A stretch of 64,000 nt of DNA, from the NCBI RefSeq assembly GCF_003605365.2, contig NZ_QYTU02000007.1:35800-99799 (forward strand), in the 5' to 3' direction. Below are positions 10,095 to 20,131 of this stretch, piece by piece (the first letter of the stretch is position 1; the number at the start of each line of letters is the position of its first letter). The notes beneath the pieces were generated by a model. That model was given only the letters and a program-made list of their open reading frames with translations. It had not been told where the DNA came from and ran no database searches. A program made the translations under genes and the position numbers. This stretch comes from Siminovitchia fortis (GTDB lineage Bacteria > Bacillota > Bacilli > Bacillales > Bacillaceae_C).

Positions 10095-11453
10095 TTATGC
10101 TGCTAAAGGTTGTGATAATTTTTTCATGATTTCCTTTTCATAATTGAAATCGGAGTGATTCCATTCAAATGGTTGCTGATTTTTTAACATTGCAAACGCA
10201 ATTTTTATAAACTTATTCCCCATGGCAATATAGATTTTACGAGCTTTTTTACCTTTCTCCTTTAATCTGTTATAAAAGGGCTTTAAAGCTTCATTATGTG
10301 CGGATAGGCAACGTCCAGCGGTATAGACGGCTCTTCTTAAATTGGAATTGCCTTGTTTGGATATACATCCATAGTAACCGCCATCTGCCCCTGATTGTTT
10401 GATGACAGGGTTAGTGCCTGCCTTTTTAATGAGCTGGCTAGCATTGTTATAAAGGGAGATATCACCCATTTCACAGTAAATTTCAGTAGCTGTAATAAGA
10501 CCAATTCCTGGAACTGTGAGTAGAAACAGTCCATCGGTCTGAACGAAGGTTCGCTCAATTTCCTTGTCATATAATTCAATGTTTGTTGTATGCCACTCAT
10601 ATGCCTTAATCTTTTGCTTTAAAAGAAAGAGTTCACTAGAAAGTTGTTCTATTGGCTTTGAAACACTTTCTTTAGCTGCAAACAGTAGTTTATCAATGGT
10701 TTTCTTCCTTATTTTCAGGTTATGTTGCTTGGATAACGCCCTTAATCCATCCTCCCCTAACTCAAGAACTTGGGATGCGTGGGGGTAGTTTTTTAAGAGG
10801 TGAAGGCTTGCCTTCCCCCAAAAATCACTAAAGATCTTGGTTGTTTTAACTTTGTGATCCACAAGGACACTGACACCCTGGTACTCACGCCAAATTTGGT
10901 CATGAATACCACGAAGTTCCATCTTGATGCGTGAGCGCTTATTGATTTCACTTCGTCTGGCTCTAGTTAGGTTTTGGAGTTGTTTATACACACCAGAAGC
11001 AAGTTTGGAATTGGTAGCTTTGTTTCCCACCAATGCTTCCGCAATAAGGTAAAGGTCAATGTCATCCGTTTTTGTATAAGTCAGATGTTGCTTGCGTTCT
11101 TCATGAGTAGTGGCTGGATTAACAATGTGAACAGAGTAGCCTTCCTCTGTTAAGATGCGAACGATGTCCTCGTAGTAATGGCCAGTAGCTTCTATACCAA
11201 CAAAGACTTTCTCGGCGTGGCAGGACTGTCTGGCTTCTTCAATCTTTTGAATAAGAAGGCTCATTCCGGTCTGGCTAACCATGAAGGGAAAGGGCGTTTC
11301 GATCACATCGCCAAAATAATTTAAAATCATGGATTTCTGTAAAACCTTTGATACATCAATGGGAACTAGTAATACCTTTTCTAAATCAGCACCTTTAAGT
11401 TCTTTTGCGAATTGACTTCTTCTTAAACCTTGTTTACCATTAAGTCGTCTCAT
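10095..11453 (-). CDS. IS110-family (IS1111 group) transposase
   Basis: A 452-residue RNA-guided DEDD recombinase. The RuvC-like N-terminal domain shows Asp in VPIDVSK (about 33), Glu in VGIEATGHY (about 90) and the Asp pair in TKTDDIDLYLIAEAL (about 128-131). A coiled middle region follows. The C-terminal Transposase_20 domain shows VPGIGLITA and the SKQGNSNLRRAVY stretch that carries the catalytic Ser. AAAGGAGGTC lies 7 bases before the ATG. The frame is intact, so the element may be active. It has no neighbour genes of its own. Confidence 0.95.
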   Translation of the reverse strand: MRRLNGKQGLRRSQFAKELKGADLEKVLLVPIDVSKVLQKSMILNYFGDVIETPFPFMVSQTGMSLLIQKIEEARQSCHAEKVFVGIEATGHYYEDIVRILTEEGYSVHIVNPATTHEERKQHLTYTKTDDIDLYLIAEALVGNKATNSKLASGVYKQLQNLTRARRSEINKRSRIKMELRGIHDQIWREYQGVSVLVDHKVKTTKIFSDFWGKASLHLLKNYPHASQVLELGEDGLRALSKQHNLKIRKKTIDKLLFAAKESVSKPIEQLSSELFLLKQKIKAYEWHTTNIELYDKEIERTFVQTDGLFLLTVPGIGLITATEIYCEMGDISLYNNASQLIKKAGTNPVIKQSGADGGYYGCISKQGNSNLRRAVYTAGRCLSAHNEALKPFYNRLKEKGKKARKIYIAMGNKFIKIAFAMLKNQQPFEWNHSDFNYEKEIMKKLSQPLAA

Positions 11454-11578
11454 TAACTATGACCTCCTTTGGGTAGGGGTGATTGAGTAAACTTGGTTAA
11501 GTATTTCAATCGTAGCATAGTTAATGGGACATTTTTGTGTCCTAATACATTATTTCATACACCAGAAAGTATAAGGTA

Positions 11579-11760
11579 TTTTAGCTTTAAAATTTTGAAC
11601 AAAGCCATTTGTTGTCTAGCTCCAGCGCCTATCGACTAGCAGACTTCGCACCTCCTCCTACGATAAGTCAACATCGGCTCGTTCCTCGCCGTGTTTCCTT
11701 TATCTCGTCGGAGGCACTCCAGTCTGTACGTCGATGGGCAAGGCGCTTCCGCTTTTCTTA
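11579..11760 (-). repeat. Family B repeat with extended flank, abutting pgk
   Basis: These 182 bp are matched, inverted, at 42005-42186 with a single difference that I can find (CTTCCGC versus CTTGCGC). The core (11613-11760) is the family B hairpin. The extra 34 bases (TTTTAGCTTTAAAATTTTG and onward) are shared only by these two copies. Its terminal TAA (11760-11758 on the - strand) is the pgk stop codon. Confidence 0.9.
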
Positions 11761-12939
11761 TTCATCAAGCGCCGCAATTCCCGGCAGGTTTTTGCCTTCC
11801 ATGAATTCGAGGGAAGCTCCGCCGCCTGTGGAAATATGGTCCATCTGGCCGGAAAGCGAAAAATGCTCCACCGCCCTGGCGGAATCTCCGCCGCCGATGA
11901 TCGAATATGTATGATCAGCTTCAGCCAACGCCTCTGCTACAGCTTTCGTTCCTTGGGCAAAAGGTTCCATTTCAAAAACGCCCATCGGGCCATTCCAAAT
12001 GACAAGCTTGGATTCTTTGATGACACGGCTGTACAATTCTGCCGTTTTCGGTCCAATATCAAGCGCAAGCCAGCCGTCCGGAATGCTGTTGATGTCCACA
12101 ACTTTAGAATTCGCATTTTCAGAAAAAGCATCTGCTACGACGGCATCAATTGGCAGGTAAAATTTTACGCCTTTTCTTTCCGCTTTTTCCATAAAGCTTT
12201 TTGCAAGCTCAATCTTATCTTCTTCCAACAAGGAGTCACCGATTTCATAGCCTTGGGCTTTGACGAAGGTGAAGGCAAGCCCGCCGCCGATGATCAGGTT
12301 GTCCACCTTATCGAGCAAATTATCGATAACACCGATTTTATCTTTTACTTTTGCACCGCCGATGATCGCCGTAAAAGGCCTTGCCGGGTTTGAGAGGGCA
12401 TTTCCAAGAACCTCCAGTTCCTTCTCGATCAAAAATCCCGCAGCAGACGGCAGATGCTTCGCCACACCTTCTGTAGAGACATGCGCGCGGTGCGCAGTAC
12501 CGAATGCATCATTCACATAAAGGTCGGCAAGCCCCGCAAACGCTTTAGCCAGCTCTTCATCGTTCTTTTCCTCGCCGGGATGGAACCGTACATTTTCAAG
12601 AAGCAGAATGTCACCCTCCTTGAGCCCGGCAGCCTTTTCTTTCACATCTTCTCCAATTACATCTTTGGAGTAATGGATCTCCTTGCCCAGCAGCTCTTCG
12701 AGCTTTTTCGCAACAGGAGCCAATCTGAGCTCTTCCACCACTTTTCCTTTGGGTCTTCCCATATGGCTGGCTAAAATGATGCTTGCCCCATTATCGGACA
12801 AATAGCGGATGGTCGGCAGTGCCGCCCGAATTCTTGTATCATCAGCAATGGTTCCTTCATTCATCGGAACATTGAAATCCACTCGGCAAAAAACTTTTTT
12901 TCCTCTGACATCCAGATCCTTGATTGATTTTTTCTTCAC
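11758..12939 (-). CDS. pgk: Phosphoglycerate kinase
   Basis: Transfers phosphate from 1,3-bisphosphoglycerate to ADP; 393 residues, the typical length. Visible: the N-domain signature CRVDFNVPM (residues 18-26), the basic patch [20 protein letters not shown] in the hinge, and the nucleotide-binding [11 protein letters not shown] near 348-358. The C-terminus ends AALDE and the stop TAA is the terminal triplet of an interspersed repeat. The start is preceded by AGGAGGAGGC and fits homologues. It follows gapA by 138 bases and precedes the IS element. Confidence 0.98.
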   Translation of the reverse strand: MKKKSIKDLDVRGKKVFCRVDFNVPMNEGTIADDTRIRAALPTIRYLSDNGASIILASHMGRPKGKVVEELRLAPVAKKLEELLGKEIHYSKDVIGEDVKEKAAGLKEGDILLLENVRFHPGEEKNDEELAKAFAGLADLYVNDAFGTAHRAHVSTEGVAKHLPSAAGFLIEKELEVLGNALSNPARPFTAIIGGAKVKDKIGVIDNLLDKVDNLIIGGGLAFTFVKAQGYEIGDSLLEEDKIELAKSFMEKAERKGVKFYLPIDAVVADAFSENANSKVVDINSIPDGWLALDIGPKTAELYSRVIKESKLVIWNGPMGVFEMEPFAQGTKAVAEALAEADHTYSIIGGGDSARAVEHFSLSGQMDHISTGGGASLEFMEGKNLPGIAALDE

Positions 12940-13077
12940 TGGGTAAGCCTCCTCCTAACGTCCCTCTAAACGCAGAAAATAAGAGAGTGGGTTTATTTTC
13001 CCGCTCCCTCTTTTCGCACCCCTCTATATTATAGATGCCAATACATGAATTATCCAATACCAAATCTGAATTTTTGA

Positions 13078-15118
<2,041 letters not shown>

Positions 15119-15139
15119 ATCAATCCCCTCTTCATATTT

Positions 15140-15166
15140 GTCCCATAGGGTCGTTTTTCGTCCCAC
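15140..15166 (-). promoter_or_regulatory. CggR operator
   Basis: On the - strand GTGGGACGAAAAACGAC and then CCTATGGGAC: two GGGAC half-sites 17 bases apart separated by an A/T-rich run, like the B. subtilis operator (CGGGAC...CGGGAC). It lies between the promoter and the cggR start, as expected for a roadblock operator. Confidence 0.75.
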
Positions 15167-15198
15167 TTTATCAAAAAAAGAACCAGCCATTACAGATA

Positions 15199-15228
15199 TA
15201 ATAGCAGGTTCAATAGGGTCATTTCAAA
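15199..15228 (-). promoter_or_regulatory. Promoter of the cggR-glycolysis operon
   Basis: TTGAAA (15228-15223), 18 bases, TATTAT (15204-15199) on the - strand. The -35 overlaps the last codons of the glutaredoxin-like gene. Confidence 0.65.
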
Positions 15229-15461
15229 TTTTCTTTCAGTTCTTTTTCCAAAGCCGCCAAATCGATCCGGCCATACTGGACAATTTCCCCGTTTATTTCA
15301 ACAACAGGAATCATCAGTCCGAATTTTTCCGTCAGCTCGTCGCTTGCGTCGATATCCTTTTCTATAATTTCAAAAGGGTATTCTTCCTGAAGCAGCTGCA
15401 AAAGCAGCTTGCCTTCTTCACAAAGCTCGCATTTGTTTCTTGTATAATAGTTAACTTCCAT
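15219..15461 (-). CDS. Glutaredoxin-like thioredoxin-fold protein
   Basis: A small protein of 80 residues, MEVNYYTRNKCELCEEGK, with a CxxC pair (Cys11, Cys14) and the cis-proline motif MIPVVEINGE typical of the thioredoxin fold (DUF836/glutaredoxin-2 type). It could reduce disulfides or bind metal; the substrate is unknown. It follows rpoN by 3 bases and is probably cotranscribed with it. The cggR promoter begins within its end. Confidence 0.85.
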   Translation of the reverse strand: MEVNYYTRNKCELCEEGKLLLQLLQEEYPFEIIEKDIDASDELTEKFGLMIPVVEINGEIVQYGRIDLAALEKELKENLK

Positions 15462-15464
15462 TTT

Positions 15465-16805
15465 CTACTCATACCGTTTCCTTTTTGTTGATGAGGGGAT
15501 GCGCAGCTGCTCCCGGTATTTGGCAACAGTCCTCCTCGATAAAGTGAGGCCTTTTTCTTTCAGCATGTTCGCAATTGCCTGGTCGGACAGCGGCTTGCCC
15601 TTGTCCTCTTTGTCGATGAGCCCTTTGATTAAGGCTTTCGCCTGGCCTGCCGATGCCTGTTCTCCATCGCTTGCCGTATTTGACTGGAGAGCCTGGGAGA
15701 AGAATTTTTTAAGTTCATGCATGCCGCTTGGCGTTTGAATATATTTTCCCCTGATAGCCCGGCTCACAGTCGATTCATGCACTTCTATTTTTTCAGCAAC
15801 ATCTTTTAATGTCAACGGCTTGAGAAAGCGGGGACCTTTCAGGAAAAAGTCCTGCTGTTCTTCAATGATCGCCATTCCCACTTTCATCAATGTCTGCTTT
15901 CTCTGTTCAATGCTGCGCATGATCCATCGGAAGTCCTGGCGCTTATCATTTAAATACTGTTTCACCTTATCATCCGCGACGCTTGCCATTTCATTATAAT
16001 AATCAGATTGATAGCGAACGGCCGGCAGATGCCTTTCAAACAACTGCAGTTCCATCTTCCCGTCATTGATCTCCAAAATGAGATCCGGAATAACGTATTG
16101 GGGCCTTTCGTAATCAAAGCGGGTGCCGGGACGCGGATCCAGCGTCGTAATGAAATCGGCCGCCTGCTGGATTTCTTTCAGGCTGACATCCAGTTTTTCC
16201 GATAAAACCTTCCATTTTTTCTCCGCAAACTCATTGAAATATTCAGTCAATAGCTCGACAGCCAATTCCGGGGTATCGTCTCTTCTCCATGCTTGCAGCA
16301 CAAGGCATTCCTGCAGCGACCTTGCGGCTACCCCTGCAGGCTCAAGGCTTTGGACAAGCTGCAAGATCTCTTCTGCCTCTTCTATTGATGTACCGGTAAT
16401 ACCGGCAGCTTCTTCGACAGTTATTGTCAAATATCCATTCGGATCTAAATTATATATGAATTGTTCAACCAGTTTTTCTTGAAAATCGGACAGCGCTTTC
16501 ATCACCAGCTGAGAGAACAAATGATCGGCAAGCCCCTCAGTCGGCTCAGCCATTTGCTCGAGCCATTTATTCTGATCATTTTCAGGATTGGTGACTTTTC
16601 TTTTCCTCACTCTGTCGTAGCGGGGATCTACAGATCGAACGATTGGTGATTCAAGCTGGATGAGCGGATTCTCCATTTCTTTCATTTCAAGAAAAGCTGT
16701 TAATTCATGGGCGGTGTACTGCAATATCGTAATCGCCTGCTGCAGCTCCTGCGTCATCGTCAGATTCAAGGTTTGTTTTTGCAACAAAGCCGGTTCCAGT
16801 TTCAT
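15465..16805 (-). CDS. rpoN: RNA polymerase sigma-54 factor (SigL)
   Basis: A 446-residue sigma-54. The N-terminal activator-interacting region LTMTQELQQAITILQYT is at residues 15-31, followed by the core-binding domain (about 85-270). A helix-turn-helix lies in EKIEVHESTVSRAIRGKYI, and the RpoN box LSRRTVAKYREQL near the C-terminus contacts the -24 element. In Bacillus sigma-L serves arginine, acetoin and branched-chain amino-acid catabolism with enhancer-binding activators. GGAGGGGGGGATAG precedes the ATG. No -24/-12 activator gene is in this window. Confidence 0.97.
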   Translation of the reverse strand: MKLEPALLQKQTLNLTMTQELQQAITILQYTAHELTAFLEMKEMENPLIQLESPIVRSVDPRYDRVRKRKVTNPENDQNKWLEQMAEPTEGLADHLFSQLVMKALSDFQEKLVEQFIYNLDPNGYLTITVEEAAGITGTSIEEAEEILQLVQSLEPAGVAARSLQECLVLQAWRRDDTPELAVELLTEYFNEFAEKKWKVLSEKLDVSLKEIQQAADFITTLDPRPGTRFDYERPQYVIPDLILEINDGKMELQLFERHLPAVRYQSDYYNEMASVADDKVKQYLNDKRQDFRWIMRSIEQRKQTLMKVGMAIIEEQQDFFLKGPRFLKPLTLKDVAEKIEVHESTVSRAIRGKYIQTPSGMHELKKFFSQALQSNTASDGEQASAGQAKALIKGLIDKEDKGKPLSDQAIANMLKEKGLTLSRRTVAKYREQLRIPSSTKRKRYE

Positions 16806-17038
16806 TGATCCTATCCCCCCCTCCTGCTATTTTACTATATTATCATAAAATCGTATATAAGTTTTAGAATTTGCGTCTGCCATCCTCCCATTGTGATCTT
16901 TTTGGCGAAAAAAGCAAAAAATCCGCAAGAGCGGAAAAACGAACTGCCTATTTTGTCGCTTTCTGGGTAGTTGCCCATTCGCTGGACGGTTGTCCTACAT
17001 ACTATTTAATATACGTTTCTAAAAAGGAGGATTTTGTC

Positions 17039-17356
17039 ATGAGACATTATAAACCTTGCGGCTGCTATAAGAAATGCACATGCGGTTACCCGCAGGCCAA
17101 ACCTGCACAGCAGCTGCCTGCCCAAACAATGCCTGCGCAAATCAGCCCAACAAAACAACTGAATGAATATGTGGGCCAGGATGTCTATATTCCAGTAGTG
17201 CATCCTTCCCATACAACGCAAGTAAATCATACAACTTATAAATATATGCATTCCTACCCGCACACAAAATCAGTCGTAAACTCAGTTTCCGAAGAACATT
17301 ACTGTGTATGCCCACCTAAACAGCCTTGCGGATGCAAACCGAAACATTACTGGTAA
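17039..17356 (+). CDS. CotD-family inner spore coat protein
   Basis: A 105-residue Cys/His/Pro/Tyr-rich protein. It starts MRHYKPCGCYKKCTCGYP and ends CVCPPKQPCGCKPKHYW, with a His-rich middle (VVHPSHTTQVNHTTYKYMHSYPHT) typical of CotD. The ATG at 17039 is set by AAAAAGGAGG seven bases upstream; an open frame extends further but has no RBS. CATACTATT upstream (16998-17006) resembles the sigma-K -10 (CATANNNTA), but no good -35 partner is seen. A terminator follows at once, so it is monocistronic. Confidence 0.9.
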   Translation: MRHYKPCGCYKKCTCGYPQAKPAQQLPAQTMPAQISPTKQLNEYVGQDVYIPVVHPSHTTQVNHTTYKYMHSYPHTKSVVNSVSEEHYCVCPPKQPCGCKPKHYW

Positions 17357-17362
17357 TCAAAT

Positions 17363-17400
17363 GCGTAAAAGCAGGACTATCTGCTTTTGCGCTTGTTTAT
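17363..17400 (+). terminator. Terminator after the coat gene
   Basis: GCGTAAAAGCAG pairs with CTGCTTTTGCGC around GACTAT, followed by TTGTTTATTC. Confidence 0.75.
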
Positions 17401-17509
17401 TCTTTAATGGAAAAAGTTTCATAAAATGGACCTTAGGACGCATTGTTTAAAACATTTTTTTACACTAAAATGGAAACAAGGTCAGATTTCGACCTGATAC
17501 CCCCTTTTA

Positions 17510-17585
17510 TAATATTAGAAGAAGGCCTTTCAGACGAAGGGTTTTCTTACTTTTTCATCCCGGGAAATCCCGGGCTTTTTTATTG
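17510..17585 (+). other. Isolated -10 box and strong orphan terminator
   Basis: The hairpin CCCGGGAAATCCCGGGC followed by TTTTTT (17559-17582) is a strong intrinsic terminator with no gene in front of it. TATAAT (17510-17515) lies upstream, with a second small hairpin (AGGCCTTTCAGACGAAGGGTTT) between. This could be a short RNA of about 65 nt or a leftover of a deleted gene. No good -35 was found. Confidence 0.35.
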
Positions 17586-17632
17586 AGAAAAGTGCAAGCG
17601 CCTTGCCCAGTGCAGGCAAACAAGACGATTCA
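17586..17632 (+). repeat. Truncated remnant of an interspersed repeat
   Basis: GAGAAAAGTGCAAGCGCCTT then TGCCCAGTGCAGGCAAACAAGACGATTC, split here for length. It matches the inverse of the partial unit at 5531-5585. It runs straight into the coding part of a toxin-like gene whose first codons are missing. Confidence 0.55.
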
Positions 17633-17634
17633 CA

Positions 17635-17700
17635 ATATTATCACTAATGATAGCTTTCGGTGCTTTAATTGCCATACTGTCTCAAGACAAAAAGAAATAG
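17635..17700 (+). pseudogene. 5'-truncated holin-like type I toxin peptide
   Basis: The frame reads TILSLMIAFGALIAILSQDKKK and then TAG (written here in full, 22 residues, as ILSLMIAFGALIAI plus LSQDKKK). This is the membrane segment plus charged tail of Bacillus and Lactobacillus 'putative holin-like toxin' peptides, which usually begin with a short MxxxEAL stretch. That start is absent, replaced by the end of a repeat remnant. An internal ATG at 17647 could still start a 17-residue peptide, but it lacks an RBS. The conserved downstream region and terminator are intact. The family call rests on memory of the peptide pattern. Confidence 0.55.
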
Positions 17701-17825
17701 ACCTCCCTTGAGCCTGGAAAACTTTTAGGGATGGTCTATTCCGAACCATTTGAGCCTGCCGCTCTTAAGAGGGCAAATATTGTACAAGACCGGAAGTGTT
17801 AGCAGCACTTGCGGTCTCTTTTTAC
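17701..17825 (+). other. Conserved 3' region of the toxin mRNA with terminator
   Basis: ACCTCCCTTGAGCC...GGATGGTCTATTCCG...TTAAGAGGGC is the kind of structured 3' part these toxin messages carry, where a convergent antisense RNA overlaps. It ends in the terminator GACCGGAAGTG/CACTTGCGGTC plus CTTTTT (17788-17823). The antisense antitoxin promoter could not be located with confidence; TGTACAAT on the - strand at 17788-17781 is a candidate -10. Confidence 0.45.
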
Positions 17826-17839
17826 CTTACGTATTTCTT

Positions 17840-17871
17840 AAAATGAAGCACCAACAAATGTTGATGCTTCA
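17840..17871 (-). terminator. Terminator after tRNA-Arg
   Basis: On the - strand TGAAGCATCAAC pairs with GTTGGTGCTTCA, followed by TTTT. It faces the toxin-locus terminator. Confidence 0.7.
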
Positions 17872-17880
17872 ATGTGTTAG

Positions 17881-17952
17881 CGCCCTCGACAGGAATCGAA
17901 CCCATATTTCAAGAACCGGAATCTTGCGTGTTATCCGTTACACTACGAGGGC
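17881..17952 (-). tRNA. trnQ-Arg: tRNA-Arg (anticodon CCG)
   Basis: The acceptor stem GCCCTCG/CGAGGGC closes a normal cloverleaf. The D-arm is GTGTAACGGATAACAC. The anticodon stem CAAGA/TCTTG holds the loop TTCCGGT, so the anticodon is CCG, reading CGG (Arg). The T-loop is TTCGATT. The CCA end is not encoded. It sits next to clpP, as trnQ-Arg does in B. subtilis. The length is 72 nt. Confidence 0.95.
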
Positions 17953-18083
17953 AATTTTTATCGTACGATATATGATTATAATCGATAAAATTAAAGCTTG
18001 CAACCCTTAATTAGTTTAAATTATGTCCAGATGGTTAATATGATTTGTATGATATGCTTCTTTTGCAAGAAAGAATCGAATCG

Positions 18084-18113
18084 TTTGACCTATATTGACC
18101 ATTATTGTATGAT
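18084..18113 (+). promoter_or_regulatory. clpP promoter with CtsR box
   Basis: TTTGACCTATATTGACC (18084-18100) is the reverse of GGTCAATATAGGTCAAA, one mismatch from the CtsR heptad repeat GGTCAAANANRGTCAAA. It overlaps the -35 TTGACC (18085-18090), which is 17 bases from the -10 TATGAT (18108-18113). CtsR should repress clpP until heat stress. Confidence 0.85.
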
Positions 18114-18184
18114 ATCATTACATACAAAGGTTACCACAATGAAAACTGGCTGACTGTTTGGCCACTTTAAAGAGGAGGAGAAAG

Positions 18185-18790
18185 ATGAATTTAATTCCAA
18201 CAGTTATTGAACAGACAAACCGCGGGGAACGGGCATACGACATTTATTCAAGGTTACTCAAGGACCGGATCATCATGCTTGGAAGCGCGATAGACGATAA
18301 CGTAGCGAACTCGATCGTCGCACAGCTTTTATTCCTTGACGCGGAAAACCCGGAAAGGGATATATCCATCTACATCAACAGCCCGGGCGGGAGCATTACT
18401 GCCGGGATGGCCATCTATGATACAATGCAATTCGTCAAGCCGGATGTACAGACCATCTGCATCGGCATGGCAGCTTCAATGGGAGCTTTCTTGCTGGCAG
18501 CCGGAACGAAAGGCAAACGGTATGCCCTGCCTAACAGTGAAGTGATGATCCACCAGCCGCTTGGCGGTGCCCAAGGGCAGGCGACTGAAATTGAGATTGC
18601 TGCAAAACGAATTTTGTTCATGCGCGAAAAACTCAACAAGATTTTGGCTGAACGCACAGGCCAGCCGCTTGAAGTCATTGAGCGCGATACTGACCGCGAC
18701 AACTTCATGACAGCGGAAAAAGCAAAAGAATACGGAATGATCGACCATATCATCGACCGCAATGAGAGCATCACGAAAAAAGACAAATAA
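18185..18790 (+). CDS. clpP: ATP-dependent Clp protease proteolytic subunit
   Basis: The 201-residue peptidase of the ClpXP/ClpCP complexes. The catalytic triad is complete: Ser98 in GMAASMGAF, His123 in MIHQP and Asp172 in DTDRDNFM. The N-terminal axial loop [20 protein letters not shown] is typical. The ATG at 18185 follows GAGGAGGAGAAAG. A CtsR box overlaps its promoter. It also degrades proteins carrying the tmRNA tag encoded at the start of this window. Confidence 0.98.
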   Translation: MNLIPTVIEQTNRGERAYDIYSRLLKDRIIMLGSAIDDNVANSIVAQLLFLDAENPERDISIYINSPGGSITAGMAIYDTMQFVKPDVQTICIGMAASMGAFLLAAGTKGKRYALPNSEVMIHQPLGGAQGQATEIEIAAKRILFMREKLNKILAERTGQPLEVIERDTDRDNFMTAEKAKEYGMIDHIIDRNESITKKDK

Positions 18791-18801
18791 AAATTAACGC
18801 G

Positions 18802-18856
18802 AAAAAAGGCTATCCTGAAAGTCTTTAAAAAGACTTTTTATGAGGATAGCCTTTTT
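18802..18856. terminator. Bidirectional terminator between clpP and crh
   Basis: AAAAAAGGCTATCCT and AGGATAGCCTTTTT form a long stem enclosing a second hairpin (AAGTCTTT/AAAGACTT). T-runs are present on both strands, so it serves the two convergent genes. Confidence 0.85.
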
Positions 18857-18862
18857 CCTTCA

Positions 18863-19120
18863 TTAGTTGTCATTTTCTACAAATTCCGCAAGCGATTTAA
18901 TGGCATCTTCTTCGTCCGGACCTTCAGCAATCAGCTTAATGGATGCTCCTGTCCCGGCTGCAAGGCTCATCAATCCCATGATGCTTTTTGCATTAACCTT
19001 TTTACCGTCTTTTTCAATGAAGACATCTGATGAAAACCGGTTGGCCTCCTGTACGAATTGTGCCGCAGGCCGTGCTTGCAATCCTGATTTCAATCCTACT
19101 GTCACTTCTTTTTCTGCCAA
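18863..19120 (-). CDS. crh: HPr-like catabolite repression protein Crh
   Basis: An 85-residue HPr homologue that has Gln15 (GLQARPAA) where HPr has the phosphorylatable His15, so it cannot take part in sugar uptake by the PTS. It keeps Ser46 (AKSIMGL), the site phosphorylated by HPr kinase HprK (27498-28433 in this window). Crh-Ser46-P is a co-effector of CcpA. It is the last gene of the rapZ-yvcK-whiA-crh order known from B. subtilis and lies 27 bases after whiA. Confidence 0.96.
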   Translation of the reverse strand: MAEKEVTVGLKSGLQARPAAQFVQEANRFSSDVFIEKDGKKVNAKSIMGLMSLAAGTGASIKLIAEGPDEEDAIKSLAEFVENDN

Positions 19121-19147
19121 TTTGCTTCCTCCTTATTTTTCACAAAC

Positions 19148-20107
19148 TTATTTTTTATTGATCAAAAGAGATGGATCGCCCGAGCGAAGTTTGTCTGCTA
19201 TTTCATCTATTTTTCGCAGGCGATGATTGATGCCCGATTTGCTGATTTGTCCACTTGACACCATTTCACCCAACTCCTTGAGGGTAACATCTTGATGGGT
19301 CATCCTGAGCTCCGCGATTTCACGGAGTCGCTCCGGCAAATATTCCAGACCGACAGTCTCCTGGATGTAACGGATGTTTTCCACCTGTCTGAGGGCTGCG
19401 CCGATCGTCTTATTCAGATTGGCTGTTTCACAGTTGACCAGCCTGTTGACCGAATTTCGCATATCCCGGACAATCCGCACATCCTCAAAACGGAGAAGCG
19501 CATTATGTGCGCCGATGATATTCAAGAACTCGGTTATCTTTTCAGCCTCTTTCAAATAGGTGATATAACCGTTTTTCCTTTCCAGTGTTTTGCTGTTTAA
19601 TCCATATTCGTTCATGAGTTCACATAATGAATCGTTGTGCTCTTTGTATAGCGAAGAAATCTCAAGATGATAGGATGACCTCTCAGGATTATTCACCGAT
19701 CCTCCCGCAAGGAAAGCCCCCCGAATGTAGGATCTTTTGCAGCATTTCTTTTTGATCAGTTCGGAAGAAATTTTACGGATGAGCATGAAATTGTCGCCAA
19801 GTATCATCAAATCTTTCAGTATGGATTCAGCATTCTCTTTTAGACGGACAATATACACATTATTTTTCTTCAGGCGCATTTTCTTCCGCACAAGCAGTTC
19901 AACCGCTGCATCATAATTCTTTTTTATCAAAGTATAGATCCTTCTGGCAATTGCCGCGTTTTCAGTTTGAATATTCACGAGCAATTCCCGGTTGGAAAAA
20001 GATATGGAACCATTCATCCTGATCAGCGCCGATAGCTCTGCCTTGGAGCAGCAATCCTTTACAGGAAGATTTGTAAGTTCCTTTTTCGTTTCCGAGGCAA
20101 AAGACAT
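19148..20107 (-). CDS. whiA: WhiA-type DNA-binding protein
   Basis: A 319-residue protein joining a degenerate LAGLIDADG-like fold (about 20-200, with [17 protein letters not shown]) to a C-terminal helix-turn-helix ([32 protein letters not shown]). In Actinobacteria it is a sporulation regulator; in Bacillus it affects cell division and chromosome segregation. The start is the ATG at 20107 after AAAGGAGGAAGCGAC. It lies 24 bases after yvcK. It has no nuclease activity despite the fold and is unrelated in role to the endonuclease at 199-606. Confidence 0.95.
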   Translation of the reverse strand: MSFASETKKELTNLPVKDCCSKAELSALIRMNGSISFSNRELLVNIQTENAAIARRIYTLIKKNYDAAVELLVRKKMRLKKNNVYIVRLKENAESILKDLMILGDNFMLIRKISSELIKKKCCKRSYIRGAFLAGGSVNNPERSSYHLEISSLYKEHNDSLCELMNEYGLNSKTLERKNGYITYLKEAEKITEFLNIIGAHNALLRFEDVRIVRDMRNSVNRLVNCETANLNKTIGAALRQVENIRYIQETVGLEYLPERLREIAELRMTHQDVTLKELGEMVSSGQISKSGINHRLRKIDEIADKLRSGDPSLLINKK

Positions 20108-20131
20108 TGTCGCTTCCTCCTTTACCAACGT

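Larger units (their letters stand above)
9850..11508 (-). mobile_element. IS1111-group (IS110 family) insertion sequence
   Basis: Bounded by the perfect 13-bp subterminal inverted repeat TTAACCAAGTTTA (9858-9870) and TAAACTTGGTTAA (11488-11500). The outer ends lie a few bases beyond and cannot be fixed exactly. It encodes one DEDD transposase on the - strand. The 224-base noncoding stretch between the transposase stop and the inner edge of the repeat (9871-10094) is where IS1111-group elements encode their target-guiding seekRNA/bridge RNA. The element lies between pgk and tpiA, in operon orientation, flanked on both sides by interspersed repeats. Confidence 0.85.

Noticed and set aside
11734..12393. 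A 219-codon + strand open frame across pgk
   Set aside because: Shadow of pgk, beginning in a repeat.
19148..20107. whiA as a second homing endonuclease, because of its LAGLIDADG-like fold
   Set aside because: It has the WhiA helix-turn-helix and lies in the conserved rapZ-yvcK-whiA-crh operon; the fold is a catalytically dead relic in this family.
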